A stretch of 64,000 nt of DNA from Pseudomonas putida (lineage in GTDB: Bacteria; Pseudomonadota; Gammaproteobacteria; Pseudomonadales; Pseudomonadaceae): positions 326,501 through 390,500 of the forward strand of contig NZ_CP016634.1 in NCBI RefSeq assembly GCF_002741075.1, read 5' to 3'. The position numbers and the translations under genes are program-made. Every line of letters starts with the position of its first letter. The first letter of the stretch is position 1. Below the pieces are notes generated by a model. That model ran no database searches, was not told the DNA's origin, and saw only the letters and a list, made by a program, of their open reading frames with translations. Positions 46,176 through 54,438 of this stretch are shown here, piece after piece.

Positions 46176-48695
46176 ATGCAGAACACATTGAAATCACGGG
46201 TGGCTTCGCTATCGATCGAGGCGCGCAAGGCCTTGGATGAGGCGGCCTTGCATGCTAGCGAGGCCGGGCATTTCGAGGTCACCTGTGATCATTTTCTGTT
46301 CGCGCTGATTCGTCAGCAGCCTGACTTGGCTGAAGGACTTTCGCGCCACTGCGGTTTGGATACCCAGGCGCTGCAAGCCGAACTGAAACGGCGATTGAAG
46401 GATCAGCCTGGCGGTAATGCCCAGAGCGTGGTGTTTTCCGAGTCGGTGGTCGGTGTATTGGAGGACGCCTGGGAGCGGGCTTTCATGCAATGGGGACACT
46501 CATCGATTGGCGTGGCGTGTTGCTGGGCCTCATGGTTGGAACAGGGGCGGGCACGGCACCAGGAAATCGCCTCCCTGCAGGCCTGGCTTGCCTGCGATGT
46601 GTCCTTGGCGGCTGCATGGCTGCGGGCCCAAGGCCAGGCGCAGCAGGCATCTGAGCGGGAAGGTGGCGCCCTGGAAGCGTACGGCCACAACCTGACCCAG
46701 CAAGCCCGCGAGCAGCGCCTCGATCCTGTCATCGGGCGTGAAAAGGAAATTCGCCAAGTCATCGATGTCTTGCTGCGTCGTCGCCAGAACAACCCGCTGC
46801 TGGTCGGTGAACCTGGCGTGGGAAAGACTGCCCTGGTCGAAGGGGTCGCACAGCGTATCGTGGCCGGCGATGTGCCCCAAATGCTGAAGAACTGCGAAGT
46901 CTACAGCGTAGACCTGGGGCTGCTGCTGGCAGGGGCGAGCGTCAAAGGCGAGTTCGAGAAGCGCCTGCAGAGCATTGTGGACGAAGCGGCGGCCTCGCCT
47001 GTGCCGGTGGTGCTGTTCATTGACGAAGCGCATCGACTGCAGGGCGCAGGCGGCATGGCCGGGCAGAACGATGCGGCCAACATGCTCAAGCCGGCGCTCT
47101 CCCGAGGCCAGTTCCAAGTCATCGCCGCGACCACCTGGGCCGAGTACAAGAGCATCTTCGAGAAAGATGCAGCGCTGGCACGCCGTTTCCAGTCGATCAA
47201 GGTCGAGCCACCCAGCGAGGCGGTGGCCATTGCGATGCTGCGTCATGTCGCGCCCCTGCTGGAACAGCACCATGGGGTCACCATTCGCCATGAAGCGATC
47301 GAAGCGGCCGTGCGGTTATCGACGCGCTACATCATCGACCGTCAGTTGCCCGACAAGTCCCTGGCATTGCTGGATACCGCGTGTGCCCGCGTCGCGCTCT
47401 CCCAGACCCATGTTCCAGAGGCTCTGGAAGACCTGGATGCCCAGCTGGCCAGCCTGGACAGCCATCGGGCGTGGTTGGTGCGCGAGGCGCATGATGCTCG
47501 GTTGCTGGAGGAGGTGAGCCGCACGCAAGGGCAGCTCCAGCGAGCGCGGCACGATGTATGCGCCCAGTGGCAGCAGCAGCGAGCCTGGGTACAGGAAGTG
47601 CTCGCAGGGCCGCCCGTCAGCGATGTCGCCAGCCAATCCCTGGCCAAGGCGCATGAGCACGAGGTGATGGTCCATGCCTGCGTCGATGCGACGTGTGTGG
47701 CGCACGTGCTGTCGGGTTGGACCGGGATCCCGCTCGGCAAGCTCAGGGAGCGTACGCAGGTTAGTGAAGAGACACTGCTGGCCCAGTTGCAAAGCCATGT
47801 GGTGGGCCAAGAAGCGGCGCTGAAGGCACTGGCACGCAAACTCTTCATCATTCGCGCAGGGCTGCAGGCGCCGGACAAGCCGGCTGGGGTGTTCATGCTG
47901 GCCGGTCCCTCGGGAGTGGGTAAGACCGAAACGGCATTGGCCTTGGCGCAGGTTTATGGCTCTGGGCCGCAAAGCCTGATCACCCTGAACATGTCCGAGT
48001 ACCAAGAGGCGCACACAGTCTCCGCGCTCAAAGGTGCACCGGCAGGCTACGTGGGCTATGGCAAAGGCGGAAAGTTGACCGAAGCGGTCAGAAAGCAACC
48101 GCACTGCGTCCTGTTGCTGGACGAGTTCGAAAAAGCCCATCCCGACGTACGCGAGATGTTCTACCAAGTCTTGGATAAAGGCTGGATGGAAGATGCGGAA
48201 GGTCAGCGCGTAAGTTTTCATGATGCCTGGGTGGTCATGACCACCAATGTGGGTTCGCACCTGCTGAGCAATCAGCACGCTAAAAGCACTTCGGGCAGTG
48301 ACCTGTTGCCGGCTGTGCGCCAAGCGTGCTCGGCCGTGTTTAAAGCGGCCTTCATGGGACGTGTGAACTTGCTGGTTTACAGAGCGCTTTGTGGTCATGA
48401 GTTGACGGCGATTACCCAACTCAAGCTGAACAACGTCGTCCAACGCCTCGAGGCTGCATCCGGTGGTGATGTGCGAGTGGTCATCCAGCCCTCCGTCGTA
48501 AAAGCCATTTCCCAGGCCTGCCAAGTGAATGAGATTGGGGCGCGAGAAATCGATGGGTTGATCGATGAGCATGTGCTACCGGACGTGGCGCGCGCACTGC
48601 TCAATAAGCAGGGAAGGCGTGGTGTGCTGACGTTGTCTTTCTCAAAGCAGCACTATCGATGTCAATGGAAAAGCAGTGGCTGCAATGGGCACTGA
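46176..48695 (+). CDS. clpV: T6SS sheath-disassembly ATPase ClpV (TssH)
   Basis: 839-residue ClpB-type AAA+ protein with an N-terminal sheath-binding domain (about 1-150), AAA1 (Walker [10 protein letters not shown] about 210), a middle coiled coil (about 410-510), and AAA2 ([12 protein letters not shown] about 577). The pore loops and the motif [14 protein letters not shown] are conserved. It recycles contracted sheath. Slightly shorter than the usual 870-900 aa. Last gene of the core T6SS cluster. Confidence 0.94.
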
Positions 48696-48783
48696 TGGAG
48701 GCATGTCGATCAGGGGGAATGGAGTGGGCCCGCTTCAATGTTAGATACATGAGACTGATATAACAGGCACTAGGAGCGTCGCG

Positions 48784-49470
48784 ATGTTTGAATGGGGGAA
48801 ACGCACCAGTGCGGTGGGTGGAAAAGCGAAGGTGCCGAAATATTCCTACAACAGCAAGACTGAACATACGCTATGCCAGTGGGCGCAACTGGCAGCGGAG
48901 CGAAAGAAGCTCTTGGTATATCGAGTGAATCTGGACAAGTTCGAAGGCAGTCCCTTGTCAAGGCGCAAGGCTGAAGATGTGCTCAATGAATGTGATGTTT
49001 TTCCTACCAATTTGATCGATATCAAGCGGGCATCACCGAGGTGGCAGGATTGCCAAATGAGCAGTAAAGAATCGGTTGAGACGAAATTCGGCGAAGTGGC
49101 GCTTATGCTGGAAGTCCCCCCGCCAAACATCCTGGGTGTTATCCGTCGGGGGTTTTCATGTCCGGTAACTTACTTTTCCAAAGGTGATGAGTCTCCCGGA
49201 ATGGAGTGGATTGAGTTTCTGAAGGAATTCAGGGTGCTGGTACCACCGGATAAAATTTTCCGAAATCACAAATATTATAATGAGGTGCTGGTCGTGGGGA
49301 GGCCGAGTCTGGACATAAATGCCTTGGAAACACGGAGGGTCCAGGTGGTTGGTATCCTATGTACCCGAGCGTACGTGAGTGAAGGTCTGAAAGACAGGGG
49401 CGCCACGCGAATGGCTATCTTGAACCGTCTTCGTAAACTCAACCCAAGCCTGAGTGTCACGGTCGTATGA
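48784..49470 (+). CDS. Paralogue array protein A1 (unknown; ADP-ribosyltransferase-like motif order)
   Basis: 228-residue protein, first of four related genes after clpV. Opens MFEWGKRTSAVGG, with no signal peptide. Shared blocks with its neighbours: a first-strand motif LLVYRVNLDKFE, then CDVFPTNLIDIKR, FGEVALMLEVPPPNILG, YYNEVLVVGRPSLDI, and the tail RLRKLNPSLSVTVV. The order (YR, STS-like, beta strand, Glu in NEVL) looks like the R-S-E ADP-ribosyltransferase fold. This copy keeps YR but has PTN where the others have STS. AGGAGCG lies 6 bases before the ATG. Function not known; T6SS effector or adaptor is inferred from position. Confidence 0.72.
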   Translation: MFEWGKRTSAVGGKAKVPKYSYNSKTEHTLCQWAQLAAERKKLLVYRVNLDKFEGSPLSRRKAEDVLNECDVFPTNLIDIKRASPRWQDCQMSSKESVETKFGEVALMLEVPPPNILGVIRRGFSCPVTYFSKGDESPGMEWIEFLKEFRVLVPPDKIFRNHKYYNEVLVVGRPSLDINALETRRVQVVGILCTRAYVSEGLKDRGATRMAILNRLRKLNPSLSVTVV

Positions 49471-49531
49471 ACTGACGGTTCTTAATCGCGACCGACAGTT
49501 GCGTAGGTCGTCGCGGCGCCCGTAAGGCTGA

Positions 49532-49543
49532 GATAATATTATC
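49532..49543. promoter_or_regulatory. AT-rich 12-bp palindrome before paralogue B1
   Basis: GATAATATTATC is a perfect palindrome 7 bases before the ATG at 49551. In this GC-rich context such a site may be a -10-like element or an operator; its role is not known. Confidence 0.35.
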
Positions 49544-49550
49544 AGTGTGT

Positions 49551-50291
49551 ATGAAATTTCCTTTGTTTAAGAGCGCAAAGCGTTCTGGTTCACGTTTACT
49601 GTCGCCAAACTTTGATGAGTTCAAGATGCGAGGAAGGGGGGCGTCTCCAAGATTCTCACTTGATCCGCATATCGATAGAACACTGCGCACCTGGGAGGAC
49701 ATCAACGAGCATGGCCTCTACCTGGTGCATGCTGTGAATCTGCAGAAATATCACTGGGGCGATCTATCAAAGATGCGGGCAGAGGATGCATTGAAACAAT
49801 GGGATGTGTTTTCCACCTCGTTGATCGCTGTGGATAAGGCAGATCTTTCATGGCACCCAGAAGCGGACAAGCCCGGTTGGGGGACCCAATTGGCTACAGG
49901 CGTAGGTCTTCTGTTGGAGGTGCCACCTCAAAATATTCTGGGTGCATTCAAGAGGGATGTCTGGTTTCCCACGCATGCCAATGACACGCGTTATGAGTTT
50001 GCGCAGCGGATATTATCTGGTGAAGGGAAACGCGGCTACCAGGTAAAGGGTGGATATAATAAGGTTATCCCGCCAGTCGCTTTGTTGAATTCAGGGGATA
50101 CTTATAATGAGGTGTTGGTGGTGGGACGGCCCGGAACCAGTGTCCATTTTACCCCCACCGCCAATGTCAAGGTGCTTGGGATTGTTTACTCGTTCTACAA
50201 CGCTATTGGGGCGAGACAAGAGCGAGAAGACTGGGCTTTGATTGCCAGGCTACAGCGCATGAATCCGGATCTTAAAGTGAAAGTTATATAG
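49551..50291 (+). CDS. Paralogue array protein B1 (unknown; ADP-ribosyltransferase-like motif order)
   Basis: 246-residue protein. Compared with the A type it has a longer N-terminus (SPRFSLDPHIDRTLRTW) and shared blocks YLVHAVNLQKYHWG, WDVFSTSLIAVDK, GVGLLLEVPPQNILGAF, DVWFPTHAN, YNEVLVVGRPGTSVHF and the tail RLQRMNPDLKVKVI. The STS motif is intact but His stands where A1 has the YR arginine region. Start ATG 49551 (or GTG 49545) has no good ribosome site, but a 12-base AT palindrome is placed just upstream. AT-richer codon use than the T6SS genes suggests separate acquisition. 17 bases upstream of A2. Confidence 0.7.
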   Translation: MKFPLFKSAKRSGSRLLSPNFDEFKMRGRGASPRFSLDPHIDRTLRTWEDINEHGLYLVHAVNLQKYHWGDLSKMRAEDALKQWDVFSTSLIAVDKADLSWHPEADKPGWGTQLATGVGLLLEVPPQNILGAFKRDVWFPTHANDTRYEFAQRILSGEGKRGYQVKGGYNKVIPPVALLNSGDTYNEVLVVGRPGTSVHFTPTANVKVLGIVYSFYNAIGARQEREDWALIARLQRMNPDLKVKVI

Positions 50292-50308
50292 TCGTGATAG
50301 GGGTGGCT

Positions 50309-51025
50309 ATGTTCGAATGGATGTCGCGTAAGTCTAGGGCGGAAAAAAAAGCGCAGCGGTCGAGTGCGCCAAAGTACTCCTATGATAAAAAAGTCGAGCG
50401 CACATTGCAGCAATGGGAGCGTTTGAAAGATCAAGATCGATTCCTGGTGCATGGGGTGACCTTGGATAAATTTGAACGTGGTCCTTTGTCAAAGCGTCAG
50501 GCTGAAGAGGTACTCAACACCTGGGATGTTTTTTCCACGAGCCTGATCGATGTCAAACGGATCGCGCAAGCGCGGCATCATGATCAAAAAAAAGGAGGGG
50601 AGCGATCCACGCAGCTGTTCGGTGAGGTGGGCTTCATACTCGAAGTGCCTCCGCAAAATATTCTCGGTACCTTTCCTCAGGATGTCATGTTTCCGACGCA
50701 TTTTCGTGCTAAGGATTTTGCGTTTGCCGATGCCATCTTCAATGGCACTTCAAAGTTTGGCTGGATTAAGATGGTGGAGCGATACAATAAGGTTCTGCCC
50801 CCTGATGATGTTGTTGGGAAAACGTTACTGCACAACGAGGTGCTTGTTGTGGGTAAGTCGAATGTCAAAATATATTTTCCCTTGACTCAAGCGATCAAGG
50901 TCGTGGGTGTCATCTATGCACCTCGTTACTTAGGGGGCGGCTTGAGGAGAATGAGTTTTGAACGGCTGGTTTTATTGGGTCGACTCCGTCAACTGAATCC
51001 GGCGCTGGATATCATTATTGTGTGA
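50309..51025 (+). CDS. Paralogue array protein A2 (unknown; ADP-ribosyltransferase-like motif order)
   Basis: 238-residue protein most like A1: both begin MFEW, both have PKYSY and LDKFE and LID(I/V)KR. Blocks: FLVHGVTLDKFERG, WDVFSTSLIDVKR, FGEVGFILEVPPQNILG, LHNEVLVVGKSNVKIYF and RLRQLNPALDIIIV. STS is intact; the first motif is LVHG. Ribosome site AGGGGTGG upstream of ATG 50309. Codon use is AT-rich. Its closeness to A1, with B1 lying between, suggests duplication of an A-B gene pair. Confidence 0.7.
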   Translation: MFEWMSRKSRAEKKAQRSSAPKYSYDKKVERTLQQWERLKDQDRFLVHGVTLDKFERGPLSKRQAEEVLNTWDVFSTSLIDVKRIAQARHHDQKKGGERSTQLFGEVGFILEVPPQNILGTFPQDVMFPTHFRAKDFAFADAIFNGTSKFGWIKMVERYNKVLPPDDVVGKTLLHNEVLVVGKSNVKIYFPLTQAIKVVGVIYAPRYLGGGLRRMSFERLVLLGRLRQLNPALDIIIV

Positions 51026-51175
51026 GGCAGGTGTTCGCCATGACGCCTGATTGGAGAGGGGCATTTAGCTGCGCTCTGCTCGATCCCGCGTTCATTGCAT
51101 CTGCAGGATGACGAAGCCCAACGGTCATACCAATGGGAGACTTGTGTCCGAGTCAATGTTATAAGGAGTAGCTGT

Positions 51176-51883
51176 ATGATCATGCGTTCTGCGTTACGGT
51201 CGACGTCATTAGAAACTAGCGAATTCAGGATGAATGGGAGGGTGCCGACTCCTAAATTCTCGCTTGAACCGGGTGTCAATCGAAAACTATGCGCTTGGGA
51301 AAATATCACAGCGCGTGGTCTTGGGTTGGTGCACGCAGTCACCCTCGAAAAATACAATATTGGCGATTTTTCAAGGATGAGGGCGGCGGATGCGTTCAGG
51401 CATTGGGATGTGTTCTCCACTTCGTTGATTTCGGTTAACGGAAAGCCGTCTCGAAAGGTTAAGCCAGGCTGGGGTAAGCAGATAGCTGGAGGCGTCGGTT
51501 TTTTGTTGGAGGTGCCCCCTCAGAATATTTTAGGCGCCTTTAGAAAAGATGTTTGGTTTCCTACTCATGCCAATGCCACAAGTTATGAACTTGCTAGTCG
51601 TATATTTTCGGGGGAAGGGAAGTGTGGCTACAAAGTTAAAGGCGGATATAAACAGATTGCGCTGCCAGAGGCTTTGGTGAATGTTGGAAATCCGTTTAAT
51701 GAAGTACTGGTCGTTGGTAGGCCGGGGGTCAATGTGCATTTTGCCCAGACAGAGGAGGTCCGGGTCGCTGGCATTGTCTATTCGCAGCACAGCCTATATG
51801 CGAGCGAATCTTGGTATGATGATTGGACGTTGATCATAAAACTTCAACGCCTTAACCCTGACCTTGAGGTGATTTTCGTCTAG
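51176..51883 (+). CDS. Paralogue array protein B2 (unknown; ADP-ribosyltransferase-like motif order)
   Basis: 235-residue protein most like B1: TPKFSLEPGVNRKLCAW, LGLVHAVTLEKYNIGDFS, WDVFSTSLISV, GVGFLLEVPPQNILGAF, KDVWFPTHANAT, FNEVLVVGRPGVNVHF, RLNPDLEVIFV. AAGGAG lies 8 bases before ATG 51176; the longer frame from 51095 is rejected. Last gene of the array, followed by transposase debris. AT-rich codon use. Function unknown. Confidence 0.7.
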   Translation: MIMRSALRSTSLETSEFRMNGRVPTPKFSLEPGVNRKLCAWENITARGLGLVHAVTLEKYNIGDFSRMRAADAFRHWDVFSTSLISVNGKPSRKVKPGWGKQIAGGVGFLLEVPPQNILGAFRKDVWFPTHANATSYELASRIFSGEGKCGYKVKGGYKQIALPEALVNVGNPFNEVLVVGRPGVNVHFAQTEEVRVAGIVYSQHSLYASESWYDDWTLIIKLQRLNPDLEVIFV

Positions 51884-52229
51884 TGTGCACGTGGTTACGT
51901 GGGTGACCTGCGCGAGTTTCCAGCCCGCGAGTACGTCAATGGCAATGATCACAGACAAGACAAATACACTGGCGTGCACGTTGTTGCGTTAGGCTATGCA
52001 GTATTTAGTCGTCTGGGCTCTGTATGAACTCTTTGAAACGTCGCAGGGGCTGCGACACTCGAGGCCTGCCACTGCATTTCATCCTTTCTGGTGGCCACGC
52101 CAGTGATGTTTCCCATGCTCAACCCCTTACGGGACGGTGTTCACATTCCCACCGAACGCGGCAGACCCCTGAAACATTGGCTTGCTGGCGGCGGTGTCTA
52201 CGACAACACTTTTGGTACCTGGGGGGCTT
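51884..52229. other. Gap holding transposase debris at the end of the accessory region
   Basis: 346 bases after the last paralogue. The first 175 bases have nothing I can identify. From about 52060 it encodes fragments of an IS5-family transposase (annotated separately). It marks the junction where the accessory block rejoins the conserved backbone. Confidence 0.5.
52060..52225 (+). pseudogene. IS5-family transposase fragment, frameshifted
   Basis: Frame 1 gives GLPLHFILSGGHASDVSHAQPL, then a different frame continues [26 protein letters not shown]. Together these match the middle of an IS5-type DDE transposase (the usual HFILSGGQASD and VHIPSKRGRPRKR region). Both ends and the catalytic residues before and after are missing. 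No terminal inverted repeats were identified. It is a dead remnant of an insertion sequence. Confidence 0.75.
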
Positions 52230-52490
52230 GTGATCAATTACTTTTGGTTTTTCATTGCGGCGCTGTTTGAAATCATCGGCTGCTATGCCTTTTACCTCTG
52301 GCTGCGTGTTGAATCGGCTTATGCTGGCCGCGCTTATGCCGCTTACGGCGGCATTTATATCGTTTCCTCGCTACTCTGGTTGGCCTTGGTAGAGCGGGCC
52401 CGACCGATGGCCAGTGACTGGTTGGGGGCTCTGCTGTGTGTGATGGGAGCAACCCTCATTGTGTTCGGCCCACGGTTGCAACAAGGGTGA
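52230..52490 (+). CDS. YnfA-family membrane protein lacking its second helix
   Basis: 86-residue UPF0060/YnfA protein starting at GTG 52230 with a G-rich ribosome site (GGGGGG) upstream. The start [26 protein letters not shown] and end [30 protein letters not shown] with [20 protein letters not shown] are family-typical. Normal members are about 108-110 residues with four helices. Here WLR joins directly to VESAYAGR, so about 24 residues including the whole second helix are absent, in frame. The function of YnfA is uncertain, and this copy is probably impaired. Confidence 0.82.
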
Positions 52491-52614
52491 AATCGATTGG
52501 CTGTAGGTTGAATCGCTGATTTGTGTGGGATGGGTCTATTCTCTCGGCGTAATGTTGTGCGTTTGAAGGCGCCCGAGGCAGTCTGTGGTTTTCCGTTGGT
52601 TGGGAGAGTCAGAC

Positions 52615-52818
52615 ATGCTGGTGATAGGGCGTCAGGTTGGACAGGCCATCAAGATCCGGGACGACATCACGATTCAGGTGTTGTCCGTGCAAGGGGGTGA
52701 ACAGGTGCGCCTGGGCATCCAGGCACCTGCCCATATCACGGTAAACCGTGAAGAGATCAGCGAGAGCGTCAAGCAAGCCCTGGCCGCGCGGCGCCAGGGC
52801 AAGCGATCAGTCGAATAG
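52615..52818 (+). CDS. rsmI: RsmI, atypical CsrA/RsmA-family RNA-binding regulator
   Basis: 67-residue translational regulator that binds GGA motifs in mRNA leaders. It starts MLVIGRQVGQAIKIRDD. Like other CsrA proteins it keeps the Arg in the HREEI-type motif (VNREEISESV), while its first strand is altered. It resembles RsmI, the third Rsm protein of P. putida, more than RsmA or RsmE. The ATG 52615 start is preferred over the longer in-frame one. Its last 12 bases overlap the convergent yheU gene. Confidence 0.82.
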   Translation: MLVIGRQVGQAIKIRDDITIQVLSVQGGEQVRLGIQAPAHITVNREEISESVKQALAARRQGKRSVE

Positions 52819-53034
52819 CTCCCTGGGTACTTCGTGCTTGGCCAGCAACTGGCATTGCTGGCTTTCAAGATCGAACAGAATGAACGCCTGACCTTTGGCC
52901 AGTGCCTGGCGTACGCGCAGGACGCGGGTTTCCAGGGGTGTGTCGTCACCGTTGTCGGTGCCGTCGCGGGTGACGAAGTCCTCGATCAGACGGGTGAGGG
53001 TTTCGGCTTCGAGTTGGTCGTAGGGAATCAACAT
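52807..53034 (-). CDS. yheU: YheU/UPF0270 family small protein
   Basis: 75-residue cytosolic protein of unknown function: MLIPYDQLEAETLTRLIEDFVTRDGTD followed by LRVRQALAKGQAFILFDLE. The N-terminal pattern MLIPYDQL is the family signature. ATG 53034 is preferred; the upstream extension has no ribosome site. The end overlaps rsmI tail to tail. Confidence 0.85.
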   Translation of the reverse strand: MLIPYDQLEAETLTRLIEDFVTRDGTDNGDDTPLETRVLRVRQALAKGQAFILFDLESQQCQLLAKHEVPRELFD

Positions 53035-53142
53035 GGTTGCAGGATCTTGTCTGGGAAAAGGCATGCTACGCCAAACGCATGCATCTTGCCTGGGGCTCCT
53101 GCTCTGCCCGCTCACGGCGCAGGGGCTCTCCCACCGGGTTGC

Positions 53143-54327
53143 TCAAGCCTTGTTGCCGACCAAGCTGTCCACCGTCGGCACTCGCGTGTCGCTTTCCATC
53201 TGGGCATCGTGCTCCAACTGGTGGCTGAAGCGCTCGAGCGACGCATTGGCGGGTTGCGAGTCGCTGGCGAACACGGGTGGGCTGAGCAGGTAGCCGGCCA
53301 ACAGGCGACTAAGGGCTGCAAGGCTGTCGATATGGGTGCGCTCGTACCCGTGGGTGGCATCGCAGCCGAAGGCAACCAGGGCGGTGCGGATATCGTGGCC
53401 CGCAGTGACGGCCGAGTGAGCATCGCTGAAGTAATAGCGGAAGAGGTCCCGGCGTACCGGCAGGTCCTGATCACCGGCCAGTTTGAGAAGGTGCCGCGAG
53501 AGGTGGTAGTCGTAGGGGCCGGAGGAGTCCTGCATGGCCACGCTCACCGCATGTTCGCTGGAGGCCTGCCCGGGCGCCACTGGAGCGATGTCGATGCCGA
53601 CGAACTCGCTCACGTCCCACGGCAACGCCGCAGCGGCACCAGAGCCTGTCTCTTCGGTGATGGTGAACAGCGGATGGCAGTCGATCAACGGTTGTTGACC
53701 GCATTGCACCACGGCCTTGAGCGCTGCCAGCAGTGCCGCCACGCCGGCTTTGTCGTCCAGATGTCGGGCGCTGATGTGGCCGCTTTCAGTGAACTCTGGC
53801 AGTGGATCGAAAGCGACGAAGTCGCCGATGGCAACGCCCAGAGCCTCGCAGTCGGCTCGTGTGGCGCAGTAGGCATCCAGACGAACTTCCACATGTTCCC
53901 AACTGATCGGCATCTGATCGATGGCGGTATTGAAAGCGTGCCCGCTTGCCATCAGCGGCAGCACGCTGCCGCGATACACACCGGTGTCGGTGAACACACT
54001 GACGCGGCTGCCTTCGGCGAAGCGGCTGGACCAGCAGCCCACCGGAGCCAGGGCCAGACGTCCGTTGTCCTGCAACTGGCGCACGCTGGCGCCGATGGTG
54101 TCCAAGTGCGCCGAGACGGCGCGATCGGGCGTGTTCTGGCGGCCTTTGAGCGTGGCGCGGATGGTGCCGCGGCGGGTCAGCTCGAAGGGGATGCCCAGCT
54201 CGTCCAGGCGTTCGGCCACGTAGCGCACGATGGTGTCGGTGAAGCCGGTAGGGCTGGGGATGGCGAGCATTTCCAGTAGCACGCGTTTGAGGTAATCGAG
54301 GTCAGGTTCGGGGTGTCCTTCAGGCAT
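53143..54327 (-). CDS. NAGGN osmoprotectant-system M42-family peptidase
   Basis: 394-residue metallopeptidase of the M42/DAPAT type encoded with the N-acetylglutaminylglutamine amide (NAGGN) synthesis genes in pseudomonads. Visible metal-ligand motifs: VSAHLDTIGASV (His and Asp), HLDDKAGVAALLAAL, ITEETGSGAA (catalytic Glu) and VAFGCDATHGYERTH. Its likely role is to degrade the dipeptide when osmotic stress ends; this is inferred from context. Third gene of the operon, about 111 bases after ngs with a REP-like pair between. Confidence 0.87.
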   Translation of the reverse strand: MPEGHPEPDLDYLKRVLLEMLAIPSPTGFTDTIVRYVAERLDELGIPFELTRRGTIRATLKGRQNTPDRAVSAHLDTIGASVRQLQDNGRLALAPVGCWSSRFAEGSRVSVFTDTGVYRGSVLPLMASGHAFNTAIDQMPISWEHVEVRLDAYCATRADCEALGVAIGDFVAFDPLPEFTESGHISARHLDDKAGVAALLAALKAVVQCGQQPLIDCHPLFTITEETGSGAAAALPWDVSEFVGIDIAPVAPGQASSEHAVSVAMQDSSGPYDYHLSRHLLKLAGDQDLPVRRDLFRYYFSDAHSAVTAGHDIRTALVAFGCDATHGYERTHIDSLAALSRLLAGYLLSPPVFASDSQPANASLERFSHQLEHDAQMESDTRVPTVDSLVGNKA

Positions 54328-54356
54328 CAGGTACTCCTTGGGGCTAGCGCTGTTCT

Positions 54357-54424
54357 CTTCGCGGGTGAGCCCGCTCCTCCAGAGCCGCGTTGAGCTCGGT
54401 GGGAGCGGGTTTATCCGCCAAAGG
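54357..54424. repeat. REP-like inverted pair
   Basis: CTTCGCGGGTGAGCCCGCTCC faces GGGAGCGGGTTTATCCGCCAAAGG between the ngs and peptidase genes, inside the operon. A hairpin here could set the ratio of the two products. Confidence 0.65.
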
Positions 54425-54438
54425 GTCTGTCTGCGATA

